A stretch of DNA of 64,000 nucleotides. It comes from an uncultured Sphingomonas sp. (GTDB taxonomy: Bacteria > Pseudomonadota > Alphaproteobacteria > Sphingomonadales > Sphingomonadaceae). The stretch covers positions 1 to 64,000 of the forward strand of contig NZ_CAJXWX010000023.1 in the NCBI RefSeq assembly GCF_913062585.1, written 5' to 3'. This document shows positions 17,588-26,986 of the stretch, piece after piece (the stretch's first letter is position 1; every line of letters begins with the position of its first letter). Made by a program: the position numbers and the translations under genes. The notes beneath the pieces are model-generated. The model was given only the letters and a program-made list of their open reading frames with translations, was not told where the DNA came from and did no database searches.

Positions 17588-18358
17588 CTAGAGCCGCACC
17601 CCCAGCCGCAACCCTGCACCGACATCGGGCGCGCCCTTGCTGACCCCGGCGCTGCCCTGCAGGCCCAGCGACAGGCGCTGCGACAGGGCGGTGTCCAGCC
17701 CGGCGCCGATCTCCTGCCGGTCGGCCACCTGGTCGCTGACCCGCGAGGCGTAATTATACGACACGCTGACCTCGCTCGCCTTGCCGATGCCGACCGCGAC
17801 GCCGCCGCGCGCGCTGGTTACGTCGCGCAGACGATAGCCGTCGGGCTGGCCGACAAAGGTGTGGCCGATCGCGGCAAAGGGCGTGATCTTGCCGGGCACC
17901 GCGGCCTCCGCCACCACCGAATAATCCGCCTTGCCCGTGCCCAGTCCGCGCGAGGCCGATGCGGTGGGCAGCTTCGCGCTGCCGGTCAGGGCCAGCGCCA
18001 GATGATGGCGGCGCGGCGGTACGACCTGCACCGAGGCGCCGACGACTGCATCGCCCAGCCCGCTGCGCTTCACGCGCGTGGCGGGGCGGGTGGGGTCGAC
18101 CAAGATGGGCAGGCCCAGCGGCCCGCCCGGCGCGACGACATTGCCCGGTGCGTCGACCTGCACATAGGGCAGCGCGGCGAACACCGTCACGCGTTTGTGC
18201 TTGGCGCGCAGCGACGCGGTGGAACTGGCGCTGCGCACCTCCTGGGTCGTGCCGTACTTGCCCGAGGCATAGTCCGCGCCCACCGAGGCCGTGACCTGCG
18301 CGGTTGCAGGGGCCGCCAGCATCAGCGTCAGGCCAGTCGCGGCGAAAAGCGTCTTCAT
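17588..18358 (-). CDS. outer-membrane beta-barrel protein, unknown function
   Basis: Exported protein of 256 aa with a clear signal peptide (MKTLFAATGLTLMLAAPATAQ). The mature part is made of alternating amphipathic strands (ASVGADYASGKYG, VTVFAALPYVQVD, HHLALALTGSAKLP, EVSVSYNYASRVSD, LRLGVRL), as in small transporter-like or porin-like barrels. The start at 18358 is chosen because it begins the signal peptide; the open frame to 18772 overlaps the divergent gene. The substrate is unknown. Confidence 0.75.
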   Translation of the reverse strand: MKTLFAATGLTLMLAAPATAQVTASVGADYASGKYGTTQEVRSASSTASLRAKHKRVTVFAALPYVQVDAPGNVVAPGGPLGLPILVDPTRPATRVKRSGLGDAVVGASVQVVPPRRHHLALALTGSAKLPTASASRGLGTGKADYSVVAEAAVPGKITPFAAIGHTFVGQPDGYRLRDVTSARGGVAVGIGKASEVSVSYNYASRVSDQVADRQEIGAGLDTALSQRLSLGLQGSAGVSKGAPDVGAGLRLGVRL

Positions 18359-18426
18359 ACCCTTTGTCCCTCGGTATCGTGTTCGACGGGGCAACGGATG
18401 CGAAACGGGGTTTAATCCCGGGAAAT

Positions 18427-18510
18427 TCCGCCCCGGCACGGGGAGGGCGCTATCGAAAGGGCGATACCCCTCCGTCGCGCTGCGCGCGCCACCGCCCCTT
18501 ACCGGGGAGG
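18427..18510. repeat. GC-rich dispersed repeat
   Basis: Two related blocks (CCGCCCCGGCACGGGGAGG and CCGCCCCTTACCGGGGAGG) flank CCCCTCCGTCGCGCTGCGCG, giving several overlapping hairpins. The composition is typical of short interspersed repeats of sphingomonads. It lies between two divergent genes and may hide a promoter. Confidence 0.45.
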
Positions 18511-18556
18511 AATGCAATGCTCGCCTTTCGCCCCCCGCCCCGGTATCGCCCGTGGC

Positions 18557-19450
18557 ATGACCGCGCGCCCGTCCCCCGTCATCGCCTTTGGCGCCGCCGC
18601 GCTCGGCATTGCGATCTATTCGGTGATGGACACGCTGATGAAGCGGCTGTCGATCGACAGCGGCGCCTATAGCGCGGTGCTCTGGCGGTCCTGGGTCGGG
18701 GTCGCGATCACGGGCGCACTGTTCCTCGCCCAGCGCGGGCGCTGGCCGGGACGCCACGCGCTGACCCTGCATATCGCGCGCGGGGCGACCGGCGGCGCGT
18801 CGGTGCTGCTGTTCTTCTGGGGACTGGCACGCGTGCCCATGGCGCAGAGCATCGCGCTGACCTTTCTCGCGCCGCTGATCGCGCTGTTCCTGGCGGCCTT
18901 CGCGCTGGGCGAGACGATCCGGCGGGCGGCGATCCTGGGCTCGCTGGTGGCGGGGGCGGGGGTGTTGGTGATCGCGACCGGGGAGGTACAGGCGCAGGCC
19001 TCTACCCAGGTGGTGCTGGGGTCGCTCGCCATCCTGGCCGCCTCGATCCTCTACGCGGTCAGCCTGGTGCTGCTGCGGCGGCAGGCGCAGGTGGCGGGCC
19101 CGGCCGAAGTCGCGCTGTTCACCATGCTGGTGATCGCGGTGCTGATGACGCCCGCCGCGCCCTTCCTATCCGGCTGGCCCGCCGTGCAGCAATGGCCGAG
19201 CATCGTCATCGCCGCCGCGCTGGGCAGCCTGTCCGCGCTGCTCCTCGCCTGGGCCTATGCGCGGGCGGAGGCGCAAGTGCTGGCGCCGGTCGAATATACC
19301 GCCTTCGTCTGGGCGGCGTGCCTGGGCTATGCGGTGTTCGGCGAGCATGTGTCGCCCTTCACGCTGGTCGGGGCGGCGCTGATTATCGGGGGCTGCGTCG
19401 TCGCGGTCCGCCAGCCTGGCCCCGGGCCGCAGAGCGAGGCAGGATTATGA
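18557..19450 (+). CDS. EamA/DMT-family transporter
   Basis: Inner-membrane drug/metabolite exporter family protein (about 297 aa, ten helices in two EamA repeats). The first repeat starts IAFGAAALGIAIYSVMDTLMKRL and the second near SLAILAASILYAVSLVLLRRQA. ATG 18557 is used because the alternative ATG 18512 lies in the repeat element. The substrate is unknown; relatives export amino acids or metabolites. The stop overlaps the ATG of the next gene (ATGA). Confidence 0.87.
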   Translation: MTARPSPVIAFGAAALGIAIYSVMDTLMKRLSIDSGAYSAVLWRSWVGVAITGALFLAQRGRWPGRHALTLHIARGATGGASVLLFFWGLARVPMAQSIALTFLAPLIALFLAAFALGETIRRAAILGSLVAGAGVLVIATGEVQAQASTQVVLGSLAILAASILYAVSLVLLRRQAQVAGPAEVALFTMLVIAVLMTPAAPFLSGWPAVQQWPSIVIAAALGSLSALLLAWAYARAEAQVLAPVEYTAFVWAACLGYAVFGEHVSPFTLVGAALIIGGCVVAVRQPGPGPQSEAGL

Positions 19451-19926
19451 GCATCACCCTCCGCGCGGCCGCGCCCGCCGACACCGCTACCATATTGGGC
19501 TTCGTCCGCGAACTGGCCGCCTTCGAGCGCGAGCCCGATGCGGTGGTCGCCACCGTGCCGATGCTGGCCGAGGCCCTGTTCGGTACCCGTCCGGCGGCCG
19601 AAGCGGTGATCGCCGAGCGGGATGGAGAGCCGGTCGGCTTCGCGCTGTTCTTCGCCAATTTCTCGACCTGGACGGGACGGCAGGGCCTGTATCTGGAGGA
19701 CCTGTATGTCACGCCCGCCGCACGCGGGGCCGGGGTGGGTAAGGCCTTGCTGATCCATCTGGCGGGCATCGCGCGCGATCGCGGCTGGGCACGGTTCGAA
19801 TGGTCGGTGCTCGACTGGAATAGGCCCGCGGTGGAATTCTACCGCGCGATGGGGGCGCAGGCGATGGACGAATGGACCGTCCAGCGGGTGTCCGGCGCGG
19901 CGTTGGAGCGGCTGGCGGGGCGGTAG
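19447..19926 (+). CDS. GNAT family N-acetyltransferase
   Basis: Cytosolic GNAT acetyltransferase of 159 aa. It shows LRAAAPADTATILGFVRELAAFE at the N-terminus, the conserved acetyl-CoA loop LEDLYVTPAARGAGVGKALL (motif A, RGxGxG/K variant) and WSVLDWNRPAVEFYRAMGA (motif B). The pattern is that of diamine/spermidine acetyltransferase-like proteins. The start overlaps the EamA transporter stop, so both are made together. Confidence 0.9.
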   Translation: MSITLRAAAPADTATILGFVRELAAFEREPDAVVATVPMLAEALFGTRPAAEAVIAERDGEPVGFALFFANFSTWTGRQGLYLEDLYVTPAARGAGVGKALLIHLAGIARDRGWARFEWSVLDWNRPAVEFYRAMGAQAMDEWTVQRVSGAALERLAGR

Positions 19927-20080
19927 GTTTGAGGTTCGCACGGAGGCGCGGAGGTGTCTGGCTTCCGGGTGTGCCGCATTCATTTTCCCTCGGCGGATGA
20001 ATCCGCATTGCGCTCTAGGTCGGCGGCGGGCGAGCCACCTCTGCATCTCAGTGCGAACCGATCGTCCGAGCCGCCGCACA

Positions 20081-20190
20081 CCCCCGCTCCGTTCGGCCTG
20101 AGCGAAGTCGAAGGCCAAGGGATTCCTGTCGCCAAGCCGCGATGATGGACCGTGCGCTTCGACTTCGCTCAGCGTGAACGGAGGAGGGGG
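20081..20190. repeat. inverted repeat, GAGCGAAGTCGAAG family, copy 1
   Basis: The left arm (20081-20117, core CTGAGCGAAGTCGAAGG) and right arm (20153-20190, core CTTCGACTTCGCTCAG) are near-perfect inverted copies with GTTCGG/GAACGG outer ends. The same arms occur at 63591-63698. It sits in the 350-base gap 19927-20276, in which no gene was seen. Confidence 0.75.
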
Positions 20191-20221
20191 AGCGTATTCG
20201 GGGCGCGCGACGGGCAAACAA

Positions 20222-20254
20222 AAACGCCCCGGTGCGGGTGGCACCGGGGCGTTT
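20222..20254 (-). terminator. intrinsic terminator of ppa
   Basis: AAACGCCCCGGTGC (20222-20235) pairs with GCACCGGGGCGTTT (20241-20254), a 14-bp stem with a short loop. Read on the minus strand it ends in a T-rich tail (TTTTTGTTTG), directly after the ppa stop codon. Confidence 0.85.
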
Positions 20255-20276
20255 CTCAAACCGAAACCGGAAAGGA

Positions 20277-20855
20277 TCAGGCGCGGCCGGGCACGTCGTG
20301 GTCGTGCGGCTCTTCGCCCTTGGCCTTGGCCTCTTCATAGCGCTCGATCGCCTCGACGACGATGCGACGCGCTTCGTCACGGTCGCCCCAGGTGCCGATA
20401 CGCACCCACTTCTTCTTCTCCAGATCCTTGTAATGGGTGAAGAAGTGCTCGATCTGCTGGAACACGATCTCGGGCAGGTCGTCGCGACCGCCGACATTCG
20501 AATAGTAAGGGAAGGTCGAGTCGACCGGCACGCAGACCAGCTTCTCGTCGCCGCCGGCTTCGTCTTCCAGGTTCAGGACGGCGATCGGGCGGGCGCGCAC
20601 GACGCAGCCCGGAATGAACGGGGTGCGCGACACGACCAGCGCGTCCAGGGGGTCGCCATCGGGGCTCAGCGTGTGCGGCACGAAGCCGTAATTGGCCGGA
20701 TAGCGCATCGGCGTGTGCAGGATGCGGTCGACGAACAGCGCGCCGGACGCCTTGTCGAACTCGTACTTCACGGGCTCGCCGCCGGTCGGCACTTCGATCA
20801 CGACGTTGATGTCGTCGGGCGGGCTCTTGCCGACGGGAATGAGGTCGATGCGCAT
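20277..20855 (-). CDS. ppa: inorganic pyrophosphatase
   Basis: Soluble family I inorganic pyrophosphatase (192 aa) that hydrolyses PPi to phosphate and drives biosynthetic reactions, including nucleotide-sugar synthesis. Family features: NVVIEVPTGGEPVKYEFDK, RYPANYGFVPHT, the metal-binding signature DGDPLDALV and the C-terminal KKWVRIGTWGDRDEA. It has normal length and its own terminator. Confidence 0.96.
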   Translation of the reverse strand: MRIDLIPVGKSPPDDINVVIEVPTGGEPVKYEFDKASGALFVDRILHTPMRYPANYGFVPHTLSPDGDPLDALVVSRTPFIPGCVVRARPIAVLNLEDEAGGDEKLVCVPVDSTFPYYSNVGGRDDLPEIVFQQIEHFFTHYKDLEKKKWVRIGTWGDRDEARRIVVEAIERYEEAKAKGEEPHDHDVPGRA

Positions 20856-20897
20856 CGAATCGGTCTTTCTTGCCTAGAAGCCGGAAGAGTTCCGGTG

Positions 20898-20934
20898 AAA
20901 AAACAATGGCGGGCGCGATAGCGCAACCCGCCAT
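20898..20934 (-). terminator. intrinsic terminator of the M61 peptidase gene
   Basis: On the minus strand ATGGCGGG (from 20927-20934) pairs with CCCGCCAT (from 20906-20913) and is followed by a T-run from the A-tract at 20898-20903. It lies 31 bases after the peptidase stop. Confidence 0.75.
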
Positions 20935-20965
20935 GTCGTGTCGATAGATGTCGGTTGGAACGGGC

Positions 20966-22891
20966 TCAGCGTGCCGTCAGCAGACGGTCGAGGCCGGTCT
21001 CGCCGCTGCCCACCTTCTCCAGATGCGGGTAACGCGGGCCACCGGTATAGTTCAGCGTCACGTCGCGGAACACATCCTGGTTCTTTATCACCAACTTGAC
21101 CGGCTTGTTCGGATCCTTTGCCGCCACGATCGCCGCCTTCAGCCGGTCGCCGGTATAGGCTTCGCCGTTCACCGCCTGAATCTGGGTGCCGACGTCGATC
21201 CCGGCCTTGAAGGCGGGGCTGTCCCAAATTGAGCTGGTCACGTCGCCGCCGTTCGACACGATCATGCCCAACGAATAGCTGACATTGGTGCTGCCCTTCT
21301 CGCCCTGCTTGAAGGTCGGGGTCGGCTGGTCGGTATAGACCAGCTTGTAGCCGTTCATGGCAAAGCCCTGGATCGGCGCGGGCTGGCCGGTCTCGGTGAT
21401 CCGCTGGCGCAGGAAGCCCGCCCAGTCATAGGGCACGATCTTGTTCAGCGTGTCGGCGACATCCTGGAAGGTGTACGTCACCTCGCCCCAGTCGCCATTG
21501 CGGATGCCGAAGAACGCCTTGGCGAAATCGTCGATCGACTTGGTGCCGCCCGACTTCTGGCGGAGCATCGCATCGACCTCCATCCACACCATCAGGCCTT
21601 CGTTGTAATAATCCTCCGACCGCTGCCAGCTGGTCCAGCCCTTGGGCTTGCGGGACGAGATGACGGGATCGTTGGTGGTGTCGAGCAGATTGCGCCACTG
21701 CCGCGCGGGCGCGGTGTCGTAGATGGCGAGGATCGCGGCATATTGGTCCAGCGTATCCTGCTTGGACACCATGCCCGACCGCGCCTGGAGCACATAGCCC
21801 CAGAACTGGGTCTGCCCCTCATAGACCCATAGCAGCGAGTCGCGCATCGGTGTGCGGAAATCGGGCGTCCACAGGTCGGCGCCGCGCCGGAACTTGCCGT
21901 CCCAGCTATGGGTGAATTCGTGCGGCAACAGGTTGCGGCGCCCCGGCCCGGCATCCCATTCGGTGAAATAGCCCGGCGTCACGCCGTTTTCGGACGAGCG
22001 ATGATGTTCCAGGCCGATGCCGCCCAGCTGGTCGCTGATCGACAGCAGGAACTCGTAACGGTCGAAATGATGCGCGCCGAAGGTCTTTTCGGCCTGCTCG
22101 ACCAGGCGGCTATGTGCCGCGATCTGCTCGGGCTTGGCGTTCAGCTCGGCGGCGTTGTCGGCAAAGACGTTCAGGTCGACATTGGGCGTCAGCGGAAAGA
22201 CCTTGCCGTACTTGCCCGCCAGCACGGGGGAGTCGACCAGGACCTCGTAATTGGTCGTGTCATAGGTGTAGGTCGATCCCGAGGCCTTGGCCGGGACCGC
22301 GCCCGCCGCCGTCCAGCCCGCGGGGAAGGTCGCGGTCATCTGGATCGGGATCTGGCGGGTATAATAGCCCGCCGGATACAGGCTGACCGAATTGGGCTGC
22401 AGCGAGATCATCGTCGGGGTGACGGCGATGCGGCCCTGGTCGGGCTTGGTCGCCGACAGGAACTGGAACTCCAGGTCGAGCGCCTTCGCGCCCGAGGGCA
22501 CGTCGATATGGAAGGCGAAGACGTCCACCGGGTCGCGCGTCCAGGGCAGGATGCGGCCATTCGCCTTGATGACCAGGCCCGCGAGCTTCTCGATCTCGCC
22601 GCGTGGGGAGTGGGCGCCGGGCAGCCATTTGGGGAAGAGCAGCGCCATCGGCCCCGCCTTGGCGACGGGGATCGTCTCCTTCACGCGGAAGATGCCGCGT
22701 TGCGTGTCGGTGGCGTCGACGACCAGCTTGATCGTGCCCGGATAGGGCGTGTCGACCGCATCCGGAATGGTGTTGACGAAGGGTTCCTGCGCGGCCGGGG
22801 CCGAATTGCCCGGTGGAACCTGTGCGATAGCGGCGGCGGTGGAGGCGAGCAGCCCGGCGACGAACACGGAACGAAACGCGGTGAGGAGCAT
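20966..22891 (-). CDS. M61 family metallopeptidase with PDZ domain
   Basis: Exported zinc peptidase of the M61 (glycyl aminopeptidase) family, 641 aa. It has a signal peptide (MLLTAFRSVFVAGLLASTAAAIAQ), an N-terminal beta domain, the zinc motif HEFTH in LLPHEFTHSWDGKFRRG, the downstream Glu ligand region WVYEGQTQFWG, and a C-terminal PDZ domain (SLGMIVSNGGDVTSSIWDSP...GTQIQAVNGEAY). It probably acts in the periplasm on peptides with N-terminal Gly or Ala. It is monocistronic with its own terminator. Confidence 0.93.
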   Translation of the reverse strand: MLLTAFRSVFVAGLLASTAAAIAQVPPGNSAPAAQEPFVNTIPDAVDTPYPGTIKLVVDATDTQRGIFRVKETIPVAKAGPMALLFPKWLPGAHSPRGEIEKLAGLVIKANGRILPWTRDPVDVFAFHIDVPSGAKALDLEFQFLSATKPDQGRIAVTPTMISLQPNSVSLYPAGYYTRQIPIQMTATFPAGWTAAGAVPAKASGSTYTYDTTNYEVLVDSPVLAGKYGKVFPLTPNVDLNVFADNAAELNAKPEQIAAHSRLVEQAEKTFGAHHFDRYEFLLSISDQLGGIGLEHHRSSENGVTPGYFTEWDAGPGRRNLLPHEFTHSWDGKFRRGADLWTPDFRTPMRDSLLWVYEGQTQFWGYVLQARSGMVSKQDTLDQYAAILAIYDTAPARQWRNLLDTTNDPVISSRKPKGWTSWQRSEDYYNEGLMVWMEVDAMLRQKSGGTKSIDDFAKAFFGIRNGDWGEVTYTFQDVADTLNKIVPYDWAGFLRQRITETGQPAPIQGFAMNGYKLVYTDQPTPTFKQGEKGSTNVSYSLGMIVSNGGDVTSSIWDSPAFKAGIDVGTQIQAVNGEAYTGDRLKAAIVAAKDPNKPVKLVIKNQDVFRDVTLNYTGGPRYPHLEKVGSGETGLDRLLTAR

Positions 22892-22983
22892 GGAGGGCCT
22901 TTTGCGGCGAAAGGAGAGGCGCGCAAGTTAGGCATCCGATAGGCCAGTCGTCCAGACCTTTCGCGGGCAACCCCGAACCGGCT

Positions 22984-24456
22984 CTACACCTCGGGCGTCG
23001 CGGTTTCGCTGTCCTGTCGGGCGCGTTGGCGGCGGCGCATCGTGCGCATGACGTCGTCGCCTTCGGTCCGTTGCCGGGCCGCGGTCGCAGGCGCGCGGAA
23101 GGACAGGACGGTCGTGCCGTCGGTGCCATATTGCGCCAGCGCGGCGACAAGGAACAGGATCGTGCTGACGATGCCGTCGCGCTCGAACAGGCCGGACTCG
23201 GTGACGTTGTGGCCGATGCAGAACAACAGCATCGCCGCGATCAGCCCGCCCTGGCCCGGCGCCAGCCGGTTGCTCGCCAGCAGCCGCGCGAGCGGCCAGG
23301 CGGCGACCGCCAGCACCATCAGGACGACGCCGGGCACACCCACCGCGACCAGCTGGTCCAGATAGCCCGAATGGCCCACCGTGATCTGGCGGACATAGCC
23401 GATGCCATATTGGAAGATCGGGCTGGTCGCGTCGATGTTCCAGAAGGATCCGAATCCCGCGCCCAGCATCGGGTGGTCGCTCGCATATTTCAGCAGCGCC
23501 GACCAGATCAGCCCCCGCCCGGTAAAGGCCGAGGGGTTGAGCACGGTGGTCACGAACATGTCCTGATAGGCGCTGGTCAGCCCCCCGATCACCGCGGTCG
23601 CCACCGCCAGGATCGGCATCAGATAGGCACGCAGCCGAAAATTGACCGTCTCGAACACATAGCCGCCGAGCACCGCCATGACCAACATGCCCATCGAGGT
23701 CTTGGATTGCGAACGATAGAGGAAATAGCCCGCCGCCAGCACGACGAACAGCCGCAGCAGGCCCGGCAGGCGCCGGGCGTCGAACAGGAACATGATGATG
23801 CACAGCGCGCAGACCGCGCCGGCGAAATTCTTGTGGCCCAGGAAACCGCGCCAGTTGCCGACCAGCGCGGTCGGCATCTGCGTGTCGACCAGCAGGTGGA
23901 TGCCGGTCGCGGGCAGAAGGACCACGACGCCGTAGGAGATCAGGACGGTCGCCAGCAGCGTATAGCGCAGCGTCTCCGTCGTGGTGCGATAGCCGCCCGC
24001 GCGGACCAGGTTGAACACCATCCAGGCGATCAGGTTGGTCAGGATCAGGCGGCGCACGGCGATGCTGGGGTCGAGCGCCCAGCCGATGCTGAGCCAGCAC
24101 CATCCGAAAGCGATCAGGAGCGGCCCGCTGAGCGCGATCGCGTTGCGCCGGTTCAGCGTGGGCCAGGTGGCGTAGAGCGAGAAGGCCAGGATCAGCAGAT
24201 AGCCGATCTGGCGCACCGCATTGCCCTCCGCCGAAATATTGCCGCCGCTGATCGTCATCAGCGGGCCGAGCATGACCATGGCGAGCAGGGCGACCAGTGC
24301 GGCGCGGATGGCGCCGTCGCGCGGCGGCGCGGCGGCATAGGTCGCATCGGCCGACGCGCCGCTCAGCCGACGCAGCCACTCATCGACACGCACCGAACCC
24401 CCGGGCGCCGGACGGGCCAAGGCCGATGGGAGCAGGGGGTCGGAAGAAGAGGGCAA
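22984..24456 (-). CDS. O-antigen ligase/ExoQ-type polymerase (A)
   Basis: Polytopic membrane protein (about 490 aa, roughly twelve helices) of the Wzy/O-antigen ligase (Wzy_C) family, expected to polymerise or transfer lipid-linked repeat units at the periplasmic face. The signature is GFLGHKNFAGAV, and the late periplasmic loop has GAGFGSFWNID...GHSGYLD. It is close to the protein at 36057-37493. The frame is open to 24636, but a start there would overlap the upstream gene by 110 bases. TTG 24456, with GAGG seven bases upstream, is preferred; the exact start is uncertain. It is the last gene of the first minus-strand EPS run. Confidence 0.85.
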   Translation of the reverse strand: MPSSSDPLLPSALARPAPGGSVRVDEWLRRLSGASADATYAAAPPRDGAIRAALVALLAMVMLGPLMTISGGNISAEGNAVRQIGYLLILAFSLYATWPTLNRRNAIALSGPLLIAFGWCWLSIGWALDPSIAVRRLILTNLIAWMVFNLVRAGGYRTTTETLRYTLLATVLISYGVVVLLPATGIHLLVDTQMPTALVGNWRGFLGHKNFAGAVCALCIIMFLFDARRLPGLLRLFVVLAAGYFLYRSQSKTSMGMLVMAVLGGYVFETVNFRLRAYLMPILAVATAVIGGLTSAYQDMFVTTVLNPSAFTGRGLIWSALLKYASDHPMLGAGFGSFWNIDATSPIFQYGIGYVRQITVGHSGYLDQLVAVGVPGVVLMVLAVAAWPLARLLASNRLAPGQGGLIAAMLLFCIGHNVTESGLFERDGIVSTILFLVAALAQYGTDGTTVLSFRAPATAARQRTEGDDVMRTMRRRQRARQDSETATPEV

Positions 24457-24526
24457 GTCGGACCTCGAACTGGCGTATCGCCGCCGATACGTTACCCTTC
24501 TGCTATATCCCGGCGCCGGGGGCGCG

Positions 24527-25834
24527 TCATGCGCGCAAATTGCGCCCCTTTGGGACAGCTGGGGCGAGGGTGGCGAGCCTATCGTCATCCGCCGCGTCCC
24601 CCTCGTCCTCGTCACCCGCGTCCTCGACCATCTCATCCATGGTCCGGCGATAGCTGACGATCAGCATCAGCCAGGCGATGATCTGCAGCGACCACAGGAT
24701 ATTCTCCCGCATGAAGCTGGTCTCCTGCAGATTGTAGAACATCAGCGAGACGGTCAGCATCATGCCCGAGCGGAACAGGCCGTAATCGACCGACACGGTG
24801 CGCCCGACATCACGCAGCATCTTGCCCAGGATCAGCAGCAGCGCGACCCCGGCGATGACGCCGCCCTTGGCGGTGACGTCGAGATAACCGTCGTGGAAAT
24901 GGGTGTATTTCTCGGGCGCATTGATCGTGCTGCGCGCCCAATAGGCGGTCAGATTGTCGTTGGAGATGCCGAAGGGGTGGTTCAGGATCGTGTCGATCCC
25001 CGCCGCCCAGATCTCCGGTCGACCCGATAGCGAATCGGTCGCGCCCTCGCGAACCCCGAAAAAGGGCAGGTTCATGCCCAGCGCCGACAGCGTGACCGCG
25101 CCGAAGCCGACCAGGCACAGGGCGATGACGAGCCGGGTGGCGATCGACGCTGGTCTCAGTCGCGATCCGCCCAGGATCCAGAACAGCGCGACCATCACCG
25201 CAATGGTCAACTGCGAGGTGCGGCTGTCGCTGAGGACCGTCGGGATCAGGATGACGATCGCCGCTATCCCGCCGCGCAACATGCTCCCCATGGTCCAGCG
25301 GTGGCGCGCCGCCAGCGACAGCAGCGCCCACATGCCCGCGATCCCGATCGCGCCCAGCAGATTGGGATGCCCCGTCACGCCGACCCAGCGCAGATTGTTC
25401 CACGCCGGATTGACCATGCCGCGGGCGGGCAGGACGATGACCGTCACGATCGACAGCGCCATGCAGGTCAGGCAGAACCAGAGCATCACGCGCAGGAACC
25501 GGTCATAATCCCCGCGAAAGGCCAGGTCGGCGCATACCGCCATCAGGAAGAGACCCAGGACATGGCCGCCGCGCAGCAGCGAGACGCTGCTGTCGCCGTT
25601 GAACGAGGTAGCGAAGACGATGACGCACAGCATCACGAAGGGCCACAGGCGCAGCAGGGTGCGTTCCAGCGTGCGATAATGGACGACCGCCATCGCGGCG
25701 GCAAAGGCATAGCTGGCGAAGAGGAGCGCCGTCTTCACCGGCGTTTCCTCGAACTGGGTCGCGGGCGCGATCGACAGCTGCACCGACCGCGCGGTCAGGT
25801 AGATCAGGAAGACGATGGTGGAGAAAAAGGGCAT
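24527..25834 (-). CDS. O-antigen ligase/polymerase-like protein (B)
   Basis: Membrane protein of 435 aa with about eleven helices and a periplasmic loop typical of Wzy/ligase proteins (GVTGHPNLLGAIGIAG, SGRPEIWAAGIDTILNHPFGISNDN, FHDGYLDVTAKGG). Unlike A and C it has GHPN instead of GHKN. The C-terminus is strikingly acidic (EDAGDEDEGDAADDD). It lies directly upstream of polymerase A. Its role, polymerase or ligase, cannot be decided from sequence. Confidence 0.85.
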   Translation of the reverse strand: MPFFSTIVFLIYLTARSVQLSIAPATQFEETPVKTALLFASYAFAAAMAVVHYRTLERTLLRLWPFVMLCVIVFATSFNGDSSVSLLRGGHVLGLFLMAVCADLAFRGDYDRFLRVMLWFCLTCMALSIVTVIVLPARGMVNPAWNNLRWVGVTGHPNLLGAIGIAGMWALLSLAARHRWTMGSMLRGGIAAIVILIPTVLSDSRTSQLTIAVMVALFWILGGSRLRPASIATRLVIALCLVGFGAVTLSALGMNLPFFGVREGATDSLSGRPEIWAAGIDTILNHPFGISNDNLTAYWARSTINAPEKYTHFHDGYLDVTAKGGVIAGVALLLILGKMLRDVGRTVSVDYGLFRSGMMLTVSLMFYNLQETSFMRENILWSLQIIAWLMLIVSYRRTMDEMVEDAGDEDEGDAADDDRLATLAPAVPKGRNLRA

Positions 25835-25965
25835 CGCGCCGTGATTATCCTCGGGACAGGTTAATGGCCCATAAGCGTGGTTGCCTGACGTTTATCGGTC
25901 GCCCCTGTTCGTAACTAGTGTGGATCGTGGCCGATCGCCGCCAAAGGGTAGCCGGTTCGACATCC

Positions 25966-26907
25966 TCAGTAATGCAGGTTGTGTCGGTCGTCGCGTTGAA
26001 AAACGCGGACCGATTTCAGTCGGATAGGCGTCGAATTGCTGCCCGCGATCAGGACCAGATGCTGGTCGTCCAGCGCCGCGAACGCTTGCCCTCCTCCCAA
26101 CTGGGGTAGGCGGGTCGGGTCGCCCTTCGCCCAAGTGAAGGGGGCGGCGATCGGTTTGCCGTCGAAGAAATATTGCACATGGCCCGGCCGTCGATTCGTC
26201 GCGGGGCGCCACACCGCGCCCACCCGGTGCCAGTCGCGCCAGTCGGTGTCTTTCGGCACGATGCCCGGCATGGTGTCGAACGAGCGCTCGACGTCGCAGA
26301 AGGAGCGGCCCGGACATGTCCGGCGATACTGGCCGTACCAGTCGTGCATCGTGCCCAGATAGTCGGGCAGGGGACGTTTGAACGCCTCCATGATGTCCAT
26401 CTCGATGAAATGCTCGAACCCGGCGGGTTGTCCGGGCATCTGGGCGCGGGCGCCATGCTGGTCGAGATGTTCGACCGCCATGGCCCAAAAGGCGGGAAAC
26501 CCCTTGGCGGTGTCGATCGCGTCGGGATCGAACGCCATATCGGCCTCGACGCAGAAGCCGCCGCCAAAGGCGGTGCCCACCATATAGGGCGCGGTCGGGA
26601 TCGCGGCCGCGGTCGCGATCTGGCCATTGGGGCCGCTGCGACCCGACACCGCGATCGTCCCGTCGCTGGCCGGGCTCAGCGTGTCGCTCGCGTGACCGCC
26701 GGAGAACCAGTTCCACCGATACCAGGAAAAGCCGGGGCGGTGGCTGTTCGCCAGATCGACCGACGTGGTGTCGAAGCGGTCCGTGGCGAAGGTCTGCATC
26801 TTATAGTCATTGGGGCAGATGCCGGGGGACGCGGGGCGGTCCGGCCGCTCGGGATAGGGCGTCGCCGGGGTCGGGGTCAGGAATGAGGACAAAATGGCGA
26901 GCAGCAT
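25966..26907 (-). CDS. GH16-like glycoside hydrolase or lyase in the EPS locus
   Basis: A 313-aa protein beginning with a short hydrophobic export-like stretch (MLLAILSSFLTPTPATP). The central HFIEMDIMEAF carries EMDIME, matching the GH16 catalytic pattern E-x-D-x-x-E on a concanavalin-A-like fold. Trp/Tyr-rich strands (WYRWNWFSGGH, DWRDWHRVGAVWRP, VQYFFDGKP) fit substrate binding. ATG 26907 with an upstream AAGGA is chosen; the longer frame to 27156 overlaps the neighbouring transferase gene. It may trim or release the polymer made by this locus. Confidence 0.75.
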   Translation of the reverse strand: MLLAILSSFLTPTPATPYPERPDRPASPGICPNDYKMQTFATDRFDTTSVDLANSHRPGFSWYRWNWFSGGHASDTLSPASDGTIAVSGRSGPNGQIATAAAIPTAPYMVGTAFGGGFCVEADMAFDPDAIDTAKGFPAFWAMAVEHLDQHGARAQMPGQPAGFEHFIEMDIMEAFKRPLPDYLGTMHDWYGQYRRTCPGRSFCDVERSFDTMPGIVPKDTDWRDWHRVGAVWRPATNRRPGHVQYFFDGKPIAAPFTWAKGDPTRLPQLGGGQAFAALDDQHLVLIAGSNSTPIRLKSVRVFQRDDRHNLHY

Positions 26908-26986
26908 GCCGCGATGATCCTTCAGGAAAGTGACGGCGCGGCGCGGCGCGGCGCGAAGACGCGTTCGCCCCGTCAACCGCCGGTCG

